Assembly (NCBI RefSeq): GCF_003268675.1
Contig: NZ_CP029378.1
Coordinates: 3,038,001-3,102,000, forward strand
DNA length: 64,000 bases
Direction of reading: 5' to 3'
DNA from: Streptomyces bacillaris
Lineage (GTDB): Bacteria; Actinomycetota; Actinomycetes; Streptomycetales; Streptomycetaceae
Shown here: positions 18,177 to 30,815 of the stretch, piece after piece
Layout of the letters: each line of letters begins with the position of its first letter
How positions within the stretch are numbered: the stretch's first letter is position 1
Made by a program: the position numbers and the translations under genes
Notes under the pieces: model-generated
Database searches by the model: none
What the model was told of the DNA's origin: nothing
The model's input: the letters and a program-made list of their open reading frames with translations, nothing else

Positions 18177-19637
18177 ATGCTGCCCCAAAGCATCCCCACC
18201 GTCACCGTCACCGCCCGCTACCTCACCCCCGACGGCCGCCCCATGAGCGGCACCGTCGACTTCCGGCCGCCCGCCCTGCTCACCCACGCCGAGGAGGATC
18301 TCTTCCTGGGCGGGCCCACCCGCGCCACCCTCGACTCCGAGGGCCGGGTCCACGTCGTGCTGCCGGCCACCGACGCCCCCGGCTGGAACCCCGCCGTGTG
18401 GACGTACACCGTCACCGAGCGGCTCTCCGGCCTCGGCCGCACCGCCCGCAGCTACCAGATCGTGCTGAGCGCCGACCACCCCACCGTGGACCTGGCCGAC
18501 ATCGCCCCGGCCGACCCGGCGAACCCTCAGTACGTCGCCGTACCGGGCCCGGCCGGACCGCCCGGCGAACTCGGCCCGCAGGGGCCCGCCGGTCCCGCCG
18601 GAGCCGTGCACTCCGTCAACGGGAAGACCGACGCGGACATCGTGCTCACCGCAGCCGACGTCTCCGCCGTGGACGCCTCCCGGGCCGGCACCCCCGGCGG
18701 GGTCGCCACCCTCGGCTCCGACGGCCTCGTCCCGGCCGCCCAGCTCCCGGCCGGCGGCGGCGCCGTGGCCTCGGTCAACGGCAGGACCGGCAACGTCACC
18801 CTCGCCGCCACCGACGTCGGCGCCCTCTCCCAGGCGGCCGGCGACGCCCGCTATCTGGCCATCGACGGCTCCCCCGTCACCTCGGTCAACGGCCGCACCG
18901 GCGCGGTCGTCCTCAACGCCACCGACGTCTCGGGCGTGGCGAGCGGCGACGCCGTCCTGCTGACCGGCAACCAGACCGTCCAGGGCACGAAGACCTTCGC
19001 CGCCCCGCCGCTCACCACCGTCACCCCCACCACCGACGACCAGCTGACCCGCCGCGGCTACGTGGACGCCGTCTCCTCGGCCGGCAGCTGGTCCCCGTCC
19101 GCCGTCGGGTTCGCGGGCTGGGCCTTCGACCCGGCCTGCGGCTCCGCCGCCACCCCGCAGTACTGCATCAACGGCTGAGTCTACCTGATCGGCGTCCCCC
19201 TGCACGCGCAGACGATCGTGAAGAACATCGCCTTCTACGTCCCCGGCTACGTCGGCAACACCTTGGGCGCCGCCTCCTTCGCCGGTCTCTACACGAGCGC
19301 CGGAGCACGCGTCGGCGTGACCGCCGCCCTGAACACCCTGTTCACCGCGACCGAGGGCCGCACCGTCGTCTGCCCGCTCACCGACGCGTACACCGCCGCG
19401 CCGGGCAACTACTGGGTGGCGCTGGTGATCAACGGCCCCAGCCCCAACACCAGCGGCCCCGCCTTCCTGCGCGGCTCCAGCGTGGGCCAGGCCCCCGGCG
19501 GCAGCGCCCGGATGCCCGGCCGCTTCATCCGGCACGGCCGCCTCAGCACCACCGGCCAGACCTCGCTGCCCACCTCCTTCCCGGTGGCCAACGTCGTCGC
19601 CGACTCCAACGCCATCTGGGCCGCGCTCGCCACCTGA
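18177..19637 (+). pseudogene. Tail fibre with collagen-like segment, split by an in-frame TGA
   Basis: A single frame runs from ATG 18177 (AAGGAG upstream) to the TGA at 19635, 486 residues if the internal TGA at 19176-19178 is read. Residues 1-115 are a beta-rich attachment domain. Then come collagen triplets (GPAGPPGELGPQGPAGPAGA) and three shaft repeats starting SVNGKTDADIVL, SVNGRTGNVTLA and SVNGRTGAVVLN. The C-terminal receptor-like domain begins before the TGA (YCING) and continues after it as VYLIGVPLHAQTIVKN to VVADSNAIWAALAT. No ribosome-binding site precedes the downstream GTG at 19218. Options: inactivating mutation, readthrough, or sequencing error. Confidence 0.8.
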
Positions 19638-19660
19638 CCCACCCGCGCACCCCGGACCCG

Positions 19661-19696
19661 AGCCCCGTACCGGTCCCGCCTCTCCGGTACGGGGCT
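19661..19696 (+). terminator. Hairpin after the tail-fibre gene
   Basis: Perfect 13-base arms AGCCCCGTACCGG (19661-19673) and CCGGTACGGGGCT (19684-19696) around a 10-base loop. No T-run follows. It separates the structural genes from the lysis genes. Confidence 0.6.
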
Positions 19697-19790
19697 CCGC
19701 CACGCCCGCCCCCGTAAGCCGCGACACCCGTACGCACCCCCGTACCCACCTCACCCCACTCCCGCACACCGCACCGGAAGGACCGCCCCC

Positions 19791-20756
19791 GTGGCCACAC
19801 CACTCACCGCCGACCGGCTGCTCGCCGCCCTGCGCGCCGAAGGCGTCACCGTCGTCGAGCACCCGGGCTGGCGCACCCACCACCGCAACCACAAGGGCGC
19901 CTGGGGCCCCGTGAACGGGGTGATGATCCACCACACCGTGAGCAGCGGAAGCGCCGCCTCCGTCGCCCTCTGCCGCAACGGCTACGCCTCCCTGCCCGGC
20001 CCGCTCTGCCACGGCGTCATCGACAAGGCGGGCACCGTCCACCTGATCTCGGCCGGCCGCGCCAACCACGCGGGCGGCGGCGACCCGGCCGTGCTCGCCC
20101 GCGTCGTCGTGGAGGACTACGGGGACCGCCCGCCCGCCCCGCGCGCCCATGACGGCAGCGCGGGCGCCGTCGACGGCAACGCCCGCTTCTACGGCTTCGA
20201 GTGCGTCAACCTGGGCGACGGCAAGGACCCCTGGCCCGCCGCCCAGCTGGAGGCGATCGAACGTGCGTCGGCGGCCCTCTGCCGGGCCCACGGCTGGACC
20301 GCCCGCTCGGTCATCGGCCACGCGGAGTGGTCGGCCGCCAAGATCGACCCGCGCGGCTTCACCATGCCGTCGATGCGCACTCGCATCGCGACCCGCCTGA
20401 CGGCCACCCCGGGAAACCCCCCGAAGCAGCCCTCGAAGCCCGCCCAGCCCACCCGGCCCGGCAACAAACCCGCCAGCCCCAGCACCCCCACCCCCCGCTA
20501 CCAGCCCTTCCCCGGCGCCTCCTTCTTCACCGCCCGCCCCAGCTCCCCCGTCGTCACCGCCATGGGCCGGAGGCTGGTCGCCGAGGGCTGTGGAGCGTAC
20601 GCCGTCGGGCCCGGCCCCCGGTGGACCGAGGCCGACCGGCGCTCGTACGCCGCCTGGCAGCGCAAGCTCGGCTTCCGCGGCGCCGACGCCGACGGCCTGC
20701 CCGGCCGCACGTCCTGGGACGCCCTGAAGGTCCCGTACACCACCAAGAACCCGTGA
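19791..20756 (+). CDS. N-acetylmuramoyl-L-alanine amidase (endolysin) with C-terminal cell-wall-binding domain
   Basis: A 321-residue endolysin, GTG start at 19791 with GGAAGGACC upstream. The amidase_2-type domain (residues 10-200) has the zinc/catalytic words VMIHHTVSSG, FYGFECVNLG and VIGHAEWSAAKIDPRG, so the expected ligands His, His and Asp are present. A Pro/Lys linker (PPKQPSKPAQPTRPGNKPAS) follows. The C-terminal domain, FPGASFFTARPSSP to RRSYAAWQRKLGFRGADADG LPGRTSWDALK, is peptidoglycan-binding as in streptomycete phage lysins. It has no signal peptide, so export needs the downstream membrane proteins. Confidence 0.93.
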   Translation: MATPLTADRLLAALRAEGVTVVEHPGWRTHHRNHKGAWGPVNGVMIHHTVSSGSAASVALCRNGYASLPGPLCHGVIDKAGTVHLISAGRANHAGGGDPAVLARVVVEDYGDRPPAPRAHDGSAGAVDGNARFYGFECVNLGDGKDPWPAAQLEAIERASAALCRAHGWTARSVIGHAEWSAAKIDPRGFTMPSMRTRIATRLTATPGNPPKQPSKPAQPTRPGNKPASPSTPTPRYQPFPGASFFTARPSSPVVTAMGRRLVAEGCGAYAVGPGPRWTEADRRSYAAWQRKLGFRGADADGLPGRTSWDALKVPYTTKNP

Positions 20757-20791
20757 CCCCGCGTACCCGTGACCGGATGGAGGAGCCTGCC

Positions 20792-21019
20792 ATGTCCGAC
20801 GCCGCCCGGCGTACCGCCCGTACCGTCCTGCAGACGGCCCTCGCCCTTGCCGTGCTCCTGCCCGCACTCGTGGACGCGTCCGGCGTCCCCGCGACCCTGC
20901 CCCGGGTCGCCGGGGCCCTGGCCGTCGCGGGGGCGGTGACCCGGGTGATGGCCGTACCGGGCGTCCAGGCCCTGCTGCCGCGCTGGCTGCGCACCGAACC
21001 GCCGGAGGGCCGCCCATGA
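20792..21019 (+). CDS. Small holin-like membrane protein
   Basis: A 75-residue protein from ATG 20792 with GGAGG (20779-20783) upstream. Two hydrophobic segments are visible: TVLQTALALAVLLPALVDAS (about 12-31) and ATLPRVAGALAVAGAVTRVM (about 36-55), ending with a basic tail. Size, two segments and position after the endolysin fit a class II holin. Its stop overlaps the next start (ATGA). No sequence family was recognised, so the role is inferred from context. Confidence 0.65.
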   Translation: MSDAARRTARTVLQTALALAVLLPALVDASGVPATLPRVAGALAVAGAVTRVMAVPGVQALLPRWLRTEPPEGRP

Positions 21020-21276
21020 CCGATACCGACCCGAACAACCCCGTGGCCGTCGCCCTGGAACTGGAGCGGATGCGCGGCAGCCTGGAGGCCGGCTTCGCCC
21101 GCGCCGACGGGCAGCTGGCCCTGCTGGTCCAGCGCAGCGACCAGACCGACAAACAGCTCGCCGACCACGAGGCCCGCCTCGACCTGCTGGAGCGCTCCCG
21201 CTGGCCGCTGGCGAGCATCGCCGCGCTCACCGCGACGGCCGGCGTCGCCATCGCGCTCTGGGAGACGCTCCGCTGA
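21016..21276 (+). CDS. Small coiled-coil protein with C-terminal membrane anchor (lysis accessory)
   Basis: An 86-residue protein. Residues 10-60 form an amphipathic coiled coil (LERMRGSLEAGFARADGQLA, TDKQLADHEARLDLLERSRW) and residues 63-84 are a membrane segment (PLASIAALTATAGVAIALWE). Such proteins often follow the endolysin gene in actinophages and are annotated as a second holin or holin regulator. It overlaps the holin-like gene by four bases and is the last gene of the operon. Confidence 0.65.
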   Translation: MTDTDPNNPVAVALELERMRGSLEAGFARADGQLALLVQRSDQTDKQLADHEARLDLLERSRWPLASIAALTATAGVAIALWETLR

Positions 21277-21311
21277 ACCGGACCGGCCGGACCGGCCCCG
21301 CACACGCCGAA

Positions 21312-21346
21312 GGGCGGCCACCCCGTGACGTACGGGATGACCGCCC
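21312..21346. terminator. Shared terminator of the tail operon and rpoC
   Basis: Arms GGGCGGCCACCCCGT (21312-21326) and ACGGGATGACCGCCC (21332-21346), with two wobble positions, around a 5-base loop. It lies between the convergent lysis genes and rpoC and can act in both directions. Confidence 0.75.
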
Positions 21347-21366
21347 TCGGGCGTCAAGCGACTCGC

Positions 21367-25266
<3,900 letters not shown>

Positions 25267-25359
25267 TTGTCGTCAATCCCTCTTTCGGGGGTTCGAGCCC
25301 CTTCGCCTCAGGCGAGAGAACGGGGCACTTCAGCAATGGTCTGAACGGGTCCGGGGAGA

Positions 25360-25388
25360 GCCGGCCGGATCACGGGGATCCGGCCGGC
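25360..25388 (-). promoter_or_regulatory. rpoB-rpoC intergenic stem-loop
   Basis: Perfect 12-base stem (GCCGGCCGGATC, 25360-25371, with GATCCGGCCGGC, 25377-25388) and a 5-base loop, starting 8 bases after the rpoB stop. No T-run follows, so an RNA-processing or partial attenuation signal is more likely than full termination. Confidence 0.6.
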
Positions 25389-25395
25389 GAACCCG

Positions 25396-28300
25396 TCAGA
25401 CCTCTTCGACGCTGCTCGGCTCGCGCCGGGACAGGTCGATACCGAGTTCCTCCGCCGCGCGGAAGACGTCCTCGTCCGTGTCGCGCATCTCGATGGACAT
25501 GCCGTCCGAGGACAGCACCTCCACGTTGAGGCAGAGCGACTGCATTTCCTTGATGAGCACCTTGAAGGACTCGGGGATCCCGGGCTCGGGGATGTTCTCG
25601 CCCTTGACGATGGCCTCGTAGACCTTCACGCGGCCGGTGACGTCGTCGGACTTGATCGTCAGCAGCTCCTGGAGGGCGTAGGCGGCACCGTATGCCTCCA
25701 GTGCCCACACCTCCATCTCACCGAAGCGCTGTCCACCGAACTGGGCCTTACCACCCAGCGGCTGCTGGGTGATCATGGAGTACGGACCGGTCGAACGGGC
25801 GTGCAGCTTGTCGTCGACCAGGTGGTGGAGCTTGAGGATGTACATGTACCCGACCGAGACCGGGTCCGGGAACGGCTCACCGGAGCGGCCGTCGAACAGC
25901 TTGGCCTTGCCGGAGGGCTGGACCAGGCGGTCGCCGTCGCGGTTGGGGATCGTGGCCTCGAAGAGACCGGAGATCTCGTCCTCGCGCGCACCGTCGAAGA
26001 CGGGGGTGGCGACGTTGGTGCCGGGGGCGACCTGGTCGGCGCCGATGGACTGCAGGCGCTTGGCCCACTCGTCACCGAGGCCGGAGACGTCCCAGCCGCG
26101 GCTGGCGAGCCAGCCGAGGTGGATCTCCAGGACCTGTCCCGGGTTCATTCGGGACGGGACACCCAGCGGGTTGAGGATGATGTCGACCGGGGTGCCGTCC
26201 TCCAGGAACGGCATGTCCTCGATCGGCAGGATCTTGGAGATGACGCCCTTGTTGCCGTGACGGCCGGCGAGCTTGTCACCGTCGGTGATCTTGCGCTTCT
26301 GCGCGACGTAGACGCGGACCAGCTGGTTCACGCCCGGCGGCAGCTCGTCGCCCTCTTCGCGGTCGAAGACGCGGACGCCGATGACCTTGCCGATCTCACC
26401 GTGCGGCACCTTCAGCGAGGTGTCGCGCACCTCGCGCGCCTTCTCACCGAAGATCGCGCGGAGCAGGCGCTCCTCGGGGGTCAGCTCGGTCTCACCCTTG
26501 GGCGTGACCTTGCCGACGAGGATGTCACCGGCGACGACCTCGGCACCGATACGGATGATGCCGCGCTCGTCGAGGTCGGCGAGGACCTCCTCGGAGACGT
26601 TCGGGATGTCCCGGGTGATCTCCTCGGGGCCGAGCTTGGTGTCACGGGCGTCGACCTCGTGCTCCTCGATGTGGATCGAGGAGAGGACGTCGTCCTGCAC
26701 GAGGCGCTGCGACAGGATGATCGCGTCCTCGTAGTTGTGACCCTCCCACGGCATGAACGCCACGAGGAGGTTCTTGCCGAGGGCCATCTCACCGTTCTCG
26801 GTGGCGGGGCCGTCGGCCAGCACCTGGTCGGCCACGATCCGGTCGCCCTCGGAGACGACGACCTTCTGGTTGACCGAGGTGCCCTGGTTGGAGCGCATGA
26901 ACTTGGCGATGCGGTACGTGGTGTACGTGCCGTCGTCGTTCGTGACGGTGATGTAGTCCGCGGAGACCTCCTGGACCACACCGTCCTTCTCGGCCTTGAG
27001 CACGTCACCGGCGTCGGTGGCGCAGCGGTACTCCATGCCGGTGCCGACGAGCGGGGCCTCCGACTTAATCAGCGGCACCGCCTGACGCATCATGTTCGCG
27101 CCCATGAGGGCACGGTTGGCGTCGTCGTGCTCCAGGAAGGGGATCATCGCGGTGGCGACGGACACCATCTGGCGCGGCGAGACGTCCATGTAGTCCACCT
27201 CGGAGGCGGGGACGTAGTCGACCTCTCCCCCGCGGCGGCGGACCAGGACGCGCGGCTCGGTGAAGCGCAGCTCGTCGGAGAGGGTCGCGTTCGCCTGGGC
27301 GATGACGAAGCGGTCCTCCTCGTCGGCGGTGATGTAGTCGACGTCGTCGGTGACCTGGCCGTCGACGACCTTGCGGTACGGCGTCTCGATGAAGCCGAAC
27401 GCGTTGACGCGGCCGTACGAGGCGAGCGAACCGATCAGACCGATGTTCGGGCCTTCAGGGGTCTCGATCGGACACATGCGCCCGTAGTGGGACGGGTGCA
27501 CGTCACGGACCTCGAAGCCGGCCCGCTCACGCGAGAGACCACCCGGGCCGAGCGCCGAGAGACGGCGCTTGTGGGTGAGACCCGAGAGCGGGTTGTTCTG
27601 GTCCATGAACTGCGACAGCTGGCTGGTGCCGAAGAACTCCTTGATGGAGGCGACGACCGGCCGGATGTTGATCAGGGTCTGCGGCGTGATCGCCTCGACG
27701 TCCTGGGTCGTCATGCGCTCGCGCACGACGCGCTCCATCCGCGCCAGACCCGTACGGACCTGGTTCTGGATGAGCTCGCCGACGTTGCGCAGACGGCGGT
27801 TGCCGAAGTGGTCGATGTCGTCGGTCTCGACGACGATCTCCCGGCCCGACTCACCGATCGTCTCGGTCTCACCGGCGTGCAGCTTGACCAGGTACTTGAT
27901 GGTCGCGATGACGTCGTCGGTGGTGAGCACGCCGGCGTCCAGCGGCTCGTCGGCGCCGAGCTTCTTGTTCACCTTGTAGCGGCCGACCTTCGCGAGGTCG
28001 TAGCGCTTCGGGTTGAAGTAGAGGTTCTCGAGCAGCGTCTGAGCGGCCTCGCGGGTGGGCGGCTCGCCCGGGCGCAGCTTGCGGTAGATGTCGAGCAGCG
28101 CGTCGTCCTGGCCCTGGGTGTGGTCCTTCTCCAGGGTGGCGCGCATGGACTCGTACTCGCCGAACTCCTCGAGGATCTGCTCGGTCGTCCAGCCGAGAGC
28201 CTTGAGAAGGACGGTGACCGACTGCTTGCGCTTGCGGTCGATGCGGACACCGACCATGTCACGCTTGTCGATCTCCATCTCCAGCCAGGCACCCCGGGAG

Positions 28301-28881
28301 GGGATGATCTTGGCGGAGAAGATGTCCTTGTCGGACGTCTTGTCGATGGAGGAGTCGAAGTAGACACCCGGCGAGCGGACCAGCTGCGACACGACGACAC
28401 GCTCGGTGCCGTTGATGACGAAGGTGCCCTTGTTGGTCATGAGCGGGAAGTCGCCCATGAAGACCGTCTGGGACTTGATCTCGCCGGTCTCGTTGTTGGT
28501 GAACTCGGCCGTGACGAAGAGCGGCGCGGCGTACGTGAAGTCACGCTCCTTGCACTCGTCGATCGAGTTCTTCGGGGGCTCGAAGCGGTGGTCGCGGAAC
28601 GTGAGCGACATCGACCCGGAGAAGTCCTCGATCGGCGAGATCTCCTCGAAGATCTCCTCCAGGCCGGACTTGGTGGGGACGTCTTGTCCACTGTCCAGAG
28701 CAGCCTCGACGCGAGCCTTCCAGGCGGCGTTGCCGAGGAGCCAGTCAAAGCTCTCGGTCTGCAGCGCGAGGAGGTTCGGAACCTCGAGGGGCTCCTTGAT
28801 CTTTGCAAAGGAGATGCGCAGCGGGGCGGTGCTGGCACCGTTGTTCGTATTCGCGGTCGAGGCGTTGCGCGAGGCGGCCAA
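25396..28881 (-). CDS. rpoB: RNA polymerase beta subunit
   Basis: 1161 residues when started at the TTG 28881 (read [17 protein letters not shown]), which has GGAAGG upstream and matches the known streptomycete N-terminus; the frame is open to 28950. The rifampicin region ([20 protein letters not shown] then [12 protein letters not shown]) is wild type, predicting rifampicin sensitivity. Conserved blocks include [15 protein letters not shown] and [19 protein letters not shown]. It starts the rpoBC operon, with its own promoter at 29063-29091. Confidence 0.97.
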   Translation of the reverse strand: MAASRNASTANTNNGASTAPLRISFAKIKEPLEVPNLLALQTESFDWLLGNAAWKARVEAALDSGQDVPTKSGLEEIFEEISPIEDFSGSMSLTFRDHRFEPPKNSIDECKERDFTYAAPLFVTAEFTNNETGEIKSQTVFMGDFPLMTNKGTFVINGTERVVVSQLVRSPGVYFDSSIDKTSDKDIFSAKIIPSRGAWLEMEIDKRDMVGVRIDRKRKQSVTVLLKALGWTTEQILEEFGEYESMRATLEKDHTQGQDDALLDIYRKLRPGEPPTREAAQTLLENLYFNPKRYDLAKVGRYKVNKKLGADEPLDAGVLTTDDVIATIKYLVKLHAGETETIGESGREIVVETDDIDHFGNRRLRNVGELIQNQVRTGLARMERVVRERMTTQDVEAITPQTLINIRPVVASIKEFFGTSQLSQFMDQNNPLSGLTHKRRLSALGPGGLSRERAGFEVRDVHPSHYGRMCPIETPEGPNIGLIGSLASYGRVNAFGFIETPYRKVVDGQVTDDVDYITADEEDRFVIAQANATLSDELRFTEPRVLVRRRGGEVDYVPASEVDYMDVSPRQMVSVATAMIPFLEHDDANRALMGANMMRQAVPLIKSEAPLVGTGMEYRCATDAGDVLKAEKDGVVQEVSADYITVTNDDGTYTTYRIAKFMRSNQGTSVNQKVVVSEGDRIVADQVLADGPATENGEMALGKNLLVAFMPWEGHNYEDAIILSQRLVQDDVLSSIHIEEHEVDARDTKLGPEEITRDIPNVSEEVLADLDERGIIRIGAEVVAGDILVGKVTPKGETELTPEERLLRAIFGEKAREVRDTSLKVPHGEIGKVIGVRVFDREEGDELPPGVNQLVRVYVAQKRKITDGDKLAGRHGNKGVISKILPIEDMPFLEDGTPVDIILNPLGVPSRMNPGQVLEIHLGWLASRGWDVSGLGDEWAKRLQSIGADQVAPGTNVATPVFDGAREDEISGLFEATIPNRDGDRLVQPSGKAKLFDGRSGEPFPDPVSVGYMYILKLHHLVDDKLHARSTGPYSMITQQPLGGKAQFGGQRFGEMEVWALEAYGAAYALQELLTIKSDDVTGRVKVYEAIVKGENIPEPGIPESFKVLIKEMQSLCLNVEVLSSDGMSIEMRDTDEDVFRAAEELGIDLSRREPSSVEEV

Positions 28882-29062
28882 GAGGGGGTCCTTCCGAGGG
28901 CTCGGACTCACTACGCGCGTACCGGTCCCGCATTGGACACCCAGACACACCGTCCCGAACCGGCCGGAAAGGCCAGCTCAGCGAGGGTCGGTCATCGATG
29001 CTCAAGTGCGGGCATGCCCCTGGTGACGGGCAGGAGGCAGCTAACAGGCAGCGCAAAGGGTC

Positions 29063-29091
29063 AGTGTAGCCAAGCGGCACACTGATGTCCA
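29063..29091 (-). promoter_or_regulatory. rpoBC promoter
   Basis: On the minus strand: TGGACA (29091-29086), 17-base spacer, TACACT (29068-29063). Transcription would start near 29056, giving a leader of about 175 bases before rpoB. Confidence 0.7.
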
Positions 29092-29503
29092 GTCGGGGTT
29101 CTCAGAGACCCACGTTGCTCTCAACAGCTGTTCTCAACTACCTATGTGGTCAGGCCCTCGCGCGGGGTGCGCTCTTCTTTACTGCCCTCTTCACTCTCGA
29201 TCCATGCCTCGGATACGGATCGAAGTGATGACGCGTCCTGAGAATTGCGCGCCTCGTGCCGTTCGTCAAGGCCCACCGGTCCGGACGGGCCCCCAGGAGC
29301 ACGCTCCAGCCGCCCCGGGGAAGCCTTCAGCAGGCCCCTGGGCGCCTCGCGGGAGACGCACGGCGAAGATCACCCTACTCGTCACGGGCGGAAGAGCAAG
29401 GCAGCCGCCACGGGTACGCCGAAGGGCGACCACCCGGATGGATGATCGCCCTTCGGTACGGACGCTGGACGCGCCCGGGGAGTCGCTGCGGACTCCCGGG
29501 GTG
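29092..29503 (-). promoter_or_regulatory. rplL-rpoB intergenic region with attenuator-like hairpin
   Basis: The rplL-rpoB gap (28882-29503, 622 bases) holds no gene. Just after rplL, an inverted repeat (about 29414-29458, arms GTACGCCGAAGGGCGA and complement with mismatches) can terminate or attenuate rplJL transcription before rpoBC. The rest is the upstream part of the rpoB promoter. Confidence 0.55.
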
Positions 29504-29887
29504 TTACTTGACCTCGACGGAAGCGCCGGCGGCCTTGAGGGACTCGGCAGCCTTCTCGGCGGCCTCCTTGGCGACCTTCTCGAGGACCGGCTTCGGGGTG
29601 CCGTCGACGAGGTCCTTGGCCTCCTTCAGACCCAGCGAGGTCAGCTCACGCACGACCTTGATGACCTGGATCTTCTTCTCGCCGGCGCCGGTGAGGATGA
29701 CGTCGAACTCGTCCTTCTCCTCGACGGCCTCGGTGGGCGCGCCCGGGCCGGCCGGACCGGCGACGGCGACGGCCGCGGCGGCGGTGACGTCGAACTTCTC
29801 CTCGAAGGCCTTCACGAACTCGGAGAGCTCGATGAGGGTCATCTCCTCGAACTGCGCGAGCAGGTCTTCCTGGGACAGCTTCGCCAT
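29504..29887 (-). CDS. rplL: 50S ribosomal protein L7/L12
   Basis: A 127-residue stalk protein that recruits translation factors. The N-terminal dimerisation helix is [20 protein letters not shown]. An Ala/Pro/Gly hinge lies at about residues 36-55. The C-terminal factor-binding domain contains [20 protein letters not shown] and [17 protein letters not shown]. It lies 84 bases after rplJ, with which it forms the L10-(L12) complex. Confidence 0.98.
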   Translation of the reverse strand: MAKLSQEDLLAQFEEMTLIELSEFVKAFEEKFDVTAAAAVAVAGPAGPGAPTEAVEEKDEFDVILTGAGEKKIQVIKVVRELTSLGLKEAKDLVDGTPKPVLEKVAKEAAEKAAESLKAAGASVEVK

Positions 29888-29971
29888 GACAGGCGTCCTT
29901 CCACTATTCGGCAGGTGCCGGATGTATGTGTCGGCGGGCGTACGTGGAGCCCGCTGGACCGCTGAGCGTGA

Positions 29972-30529
29972 TTACTCGGCGGCCTCGGCGGGAGCCGGAG
30001 TACCGGCACCGCCCTGCTCTTCCTTCTTGGCGCGAAGAGCTTCCGCGGTGCGGACGAACTTGGAGGGCAGGGCCTGGAAGACCTGCGCCGCCTGCGTCTG
30101 CTTGCCCTTGAAAGCACCGGCCAGCTTGGAGAGCAGAACCTCGCGGGACTCGAGGTCCGCGAGCTTCTTGATCTCATCGGCGGACAGCGCCTTACCGTCA
30201 AGGACACCGCCCTTGATGATGAGGTTCGGGTTGTCCTTGGCGAAGTCACGAAGACCCTTCGCCGACTCCACCGGGTCACCGGTGACGAAGGCAACCGCCG
30301 TCGGACCCGAGAACAGGTCGTCCAGCGCGTCGATCCCGGCCTCGTTGGCCGCAATCTTGGTCAGCGTGTTCTTCACCACGGCGTACTGGGCGTTCTCACC
30401 GAGCGAACGGCGCAGCTCCTTGAGCTGTGCCACGGTGAGACCCCGGTACTCGGTCAGCACGGCGGCGTTCGAGCTGCGGAACTGGTCCGTCAGCTCGGCT
30501 ACCGCGGCAGCCTTGTCGGGCCTTGCCAT
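29972..30529 (-). CDS. rplJ: 50S ribosomal protein L10
   Basis: A 185-residue stalk base protein. ATG 30529 ([20 protein letters not shown]) is chosen because GGAAGGAGG lies 9 bases upstream; the frame is open to 30601 but that part is leader. Key blocks are [33 protein letters not shown] and [13 protein letters not shown]. The C-terminus ([11 protein letters not shown]) is the flexible L12-binding end. An autoregulatory leader precedes it. Confidence 0.97.
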   Translation of the reverse strand: MARPDKAAAVAELTDQFRSSNAAVLTEYRGLTVAQLKELRRSLGENAQYAVVKNTLTKIAANEAGIDALDDLFSGPTAVAFVTGDPVESAKGLRDFAKDNPNLIIKGGVLDGKALSADEIKKLADLESREVLLSKLAGAFKGKQTQAAQVFQALPSKFVRTAEALRAKKEEQGGAGTPAPAEAAE

Positions 30530-30737
30530 GAGCGTCGGCCTCCTTCCGGGTGATGAGGACCGCTCAGAAGGGGCCGGGAAAGACGAAACGCCCCAGCACA
30601 AGTGCCAGGGCGCGGCTCGACCGGACAGAGTCCGGGAGCAGTTCCACAGTCACCTGCGCAGGTCGTCCGATCTAGCGGAACCTTCGGTCACCGTCACCCT
30701 TGCGGGAGCACAGCGACGACCAGCGGTCTTTGGCTTC
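30530..30737 (-). promoter_or_regulatory. rplJ leader (L10 autoregulatory leader candidate)
   Basis: About 200 bases between the predicted start and rplJ, with a strong stem-loop at 30591-30614 (CGCCCTGGCAC and CGCCCCAGCAC in antisense relation, two mismatches) and several smaller stems. L10 leaders bound by the L10-L12 complex are known in this position. The match is by position and structure only. Confidence 0.5.
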
Positions 30738-30743
30738 CTGTGG

Positions 30744-30773
30744 AGCGTACGCGACCGGGGGCGCGCCGGGCAA
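30744..30773 (-). promoter_or_regulatory. rplJL promoter candidate
   Basis: Minus strand TTGCCC (30773-30768), 18-base spacer, TACGCT (30749-30744); the same -10 as the str promoter. A start near 30737 would give a 200-base leader. Confidence 0.55.
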
Positions 30774-30815
30774 ATCCGGCGCCGCCCGTCCCAGCGCGGT
30801 GCGTTTAGCCGCAGG

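Larger units (their letters stand above)
7624..21276 (+). mobile_element. Domesticated non-contractile phage-tail locus (tailocin-like), no head genes
   Basis: Fourteen plus-strand tail and lysis reading frames are arranged in siphophage tail order, plus a cargo pair at 9889-11080. The order is terminator, tube, G/GT chaperone, tape measures, distal tail protein, baseplate, fibre, endolysin, small membrane proteins. No terminase, portal, capsid, protease, integrase or replication gene was found in or next to it. The locus interrupts the space between rpoC and rpsL and carries its own regulators at 5142-6865. It could be a remnant prophage, but intact gene lengths and the preserved chaperone frameshift argue for a maintained tail particle. 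Confidence 0.75.

Noticed and set aside
7624..21276. Considered as a contractile injection system or R-type tailocin
   Set aside because: No sheath, no baseplate gp25-like or VgrG-like spike and no AAA ATPase; Dit and chaperone frameshift point to a non-contractile tail.
7624..21276. Considered as a complete prophage
   Set aside because: No integrase, replication, terminase, portal or capsid genes in the locus or next to it.
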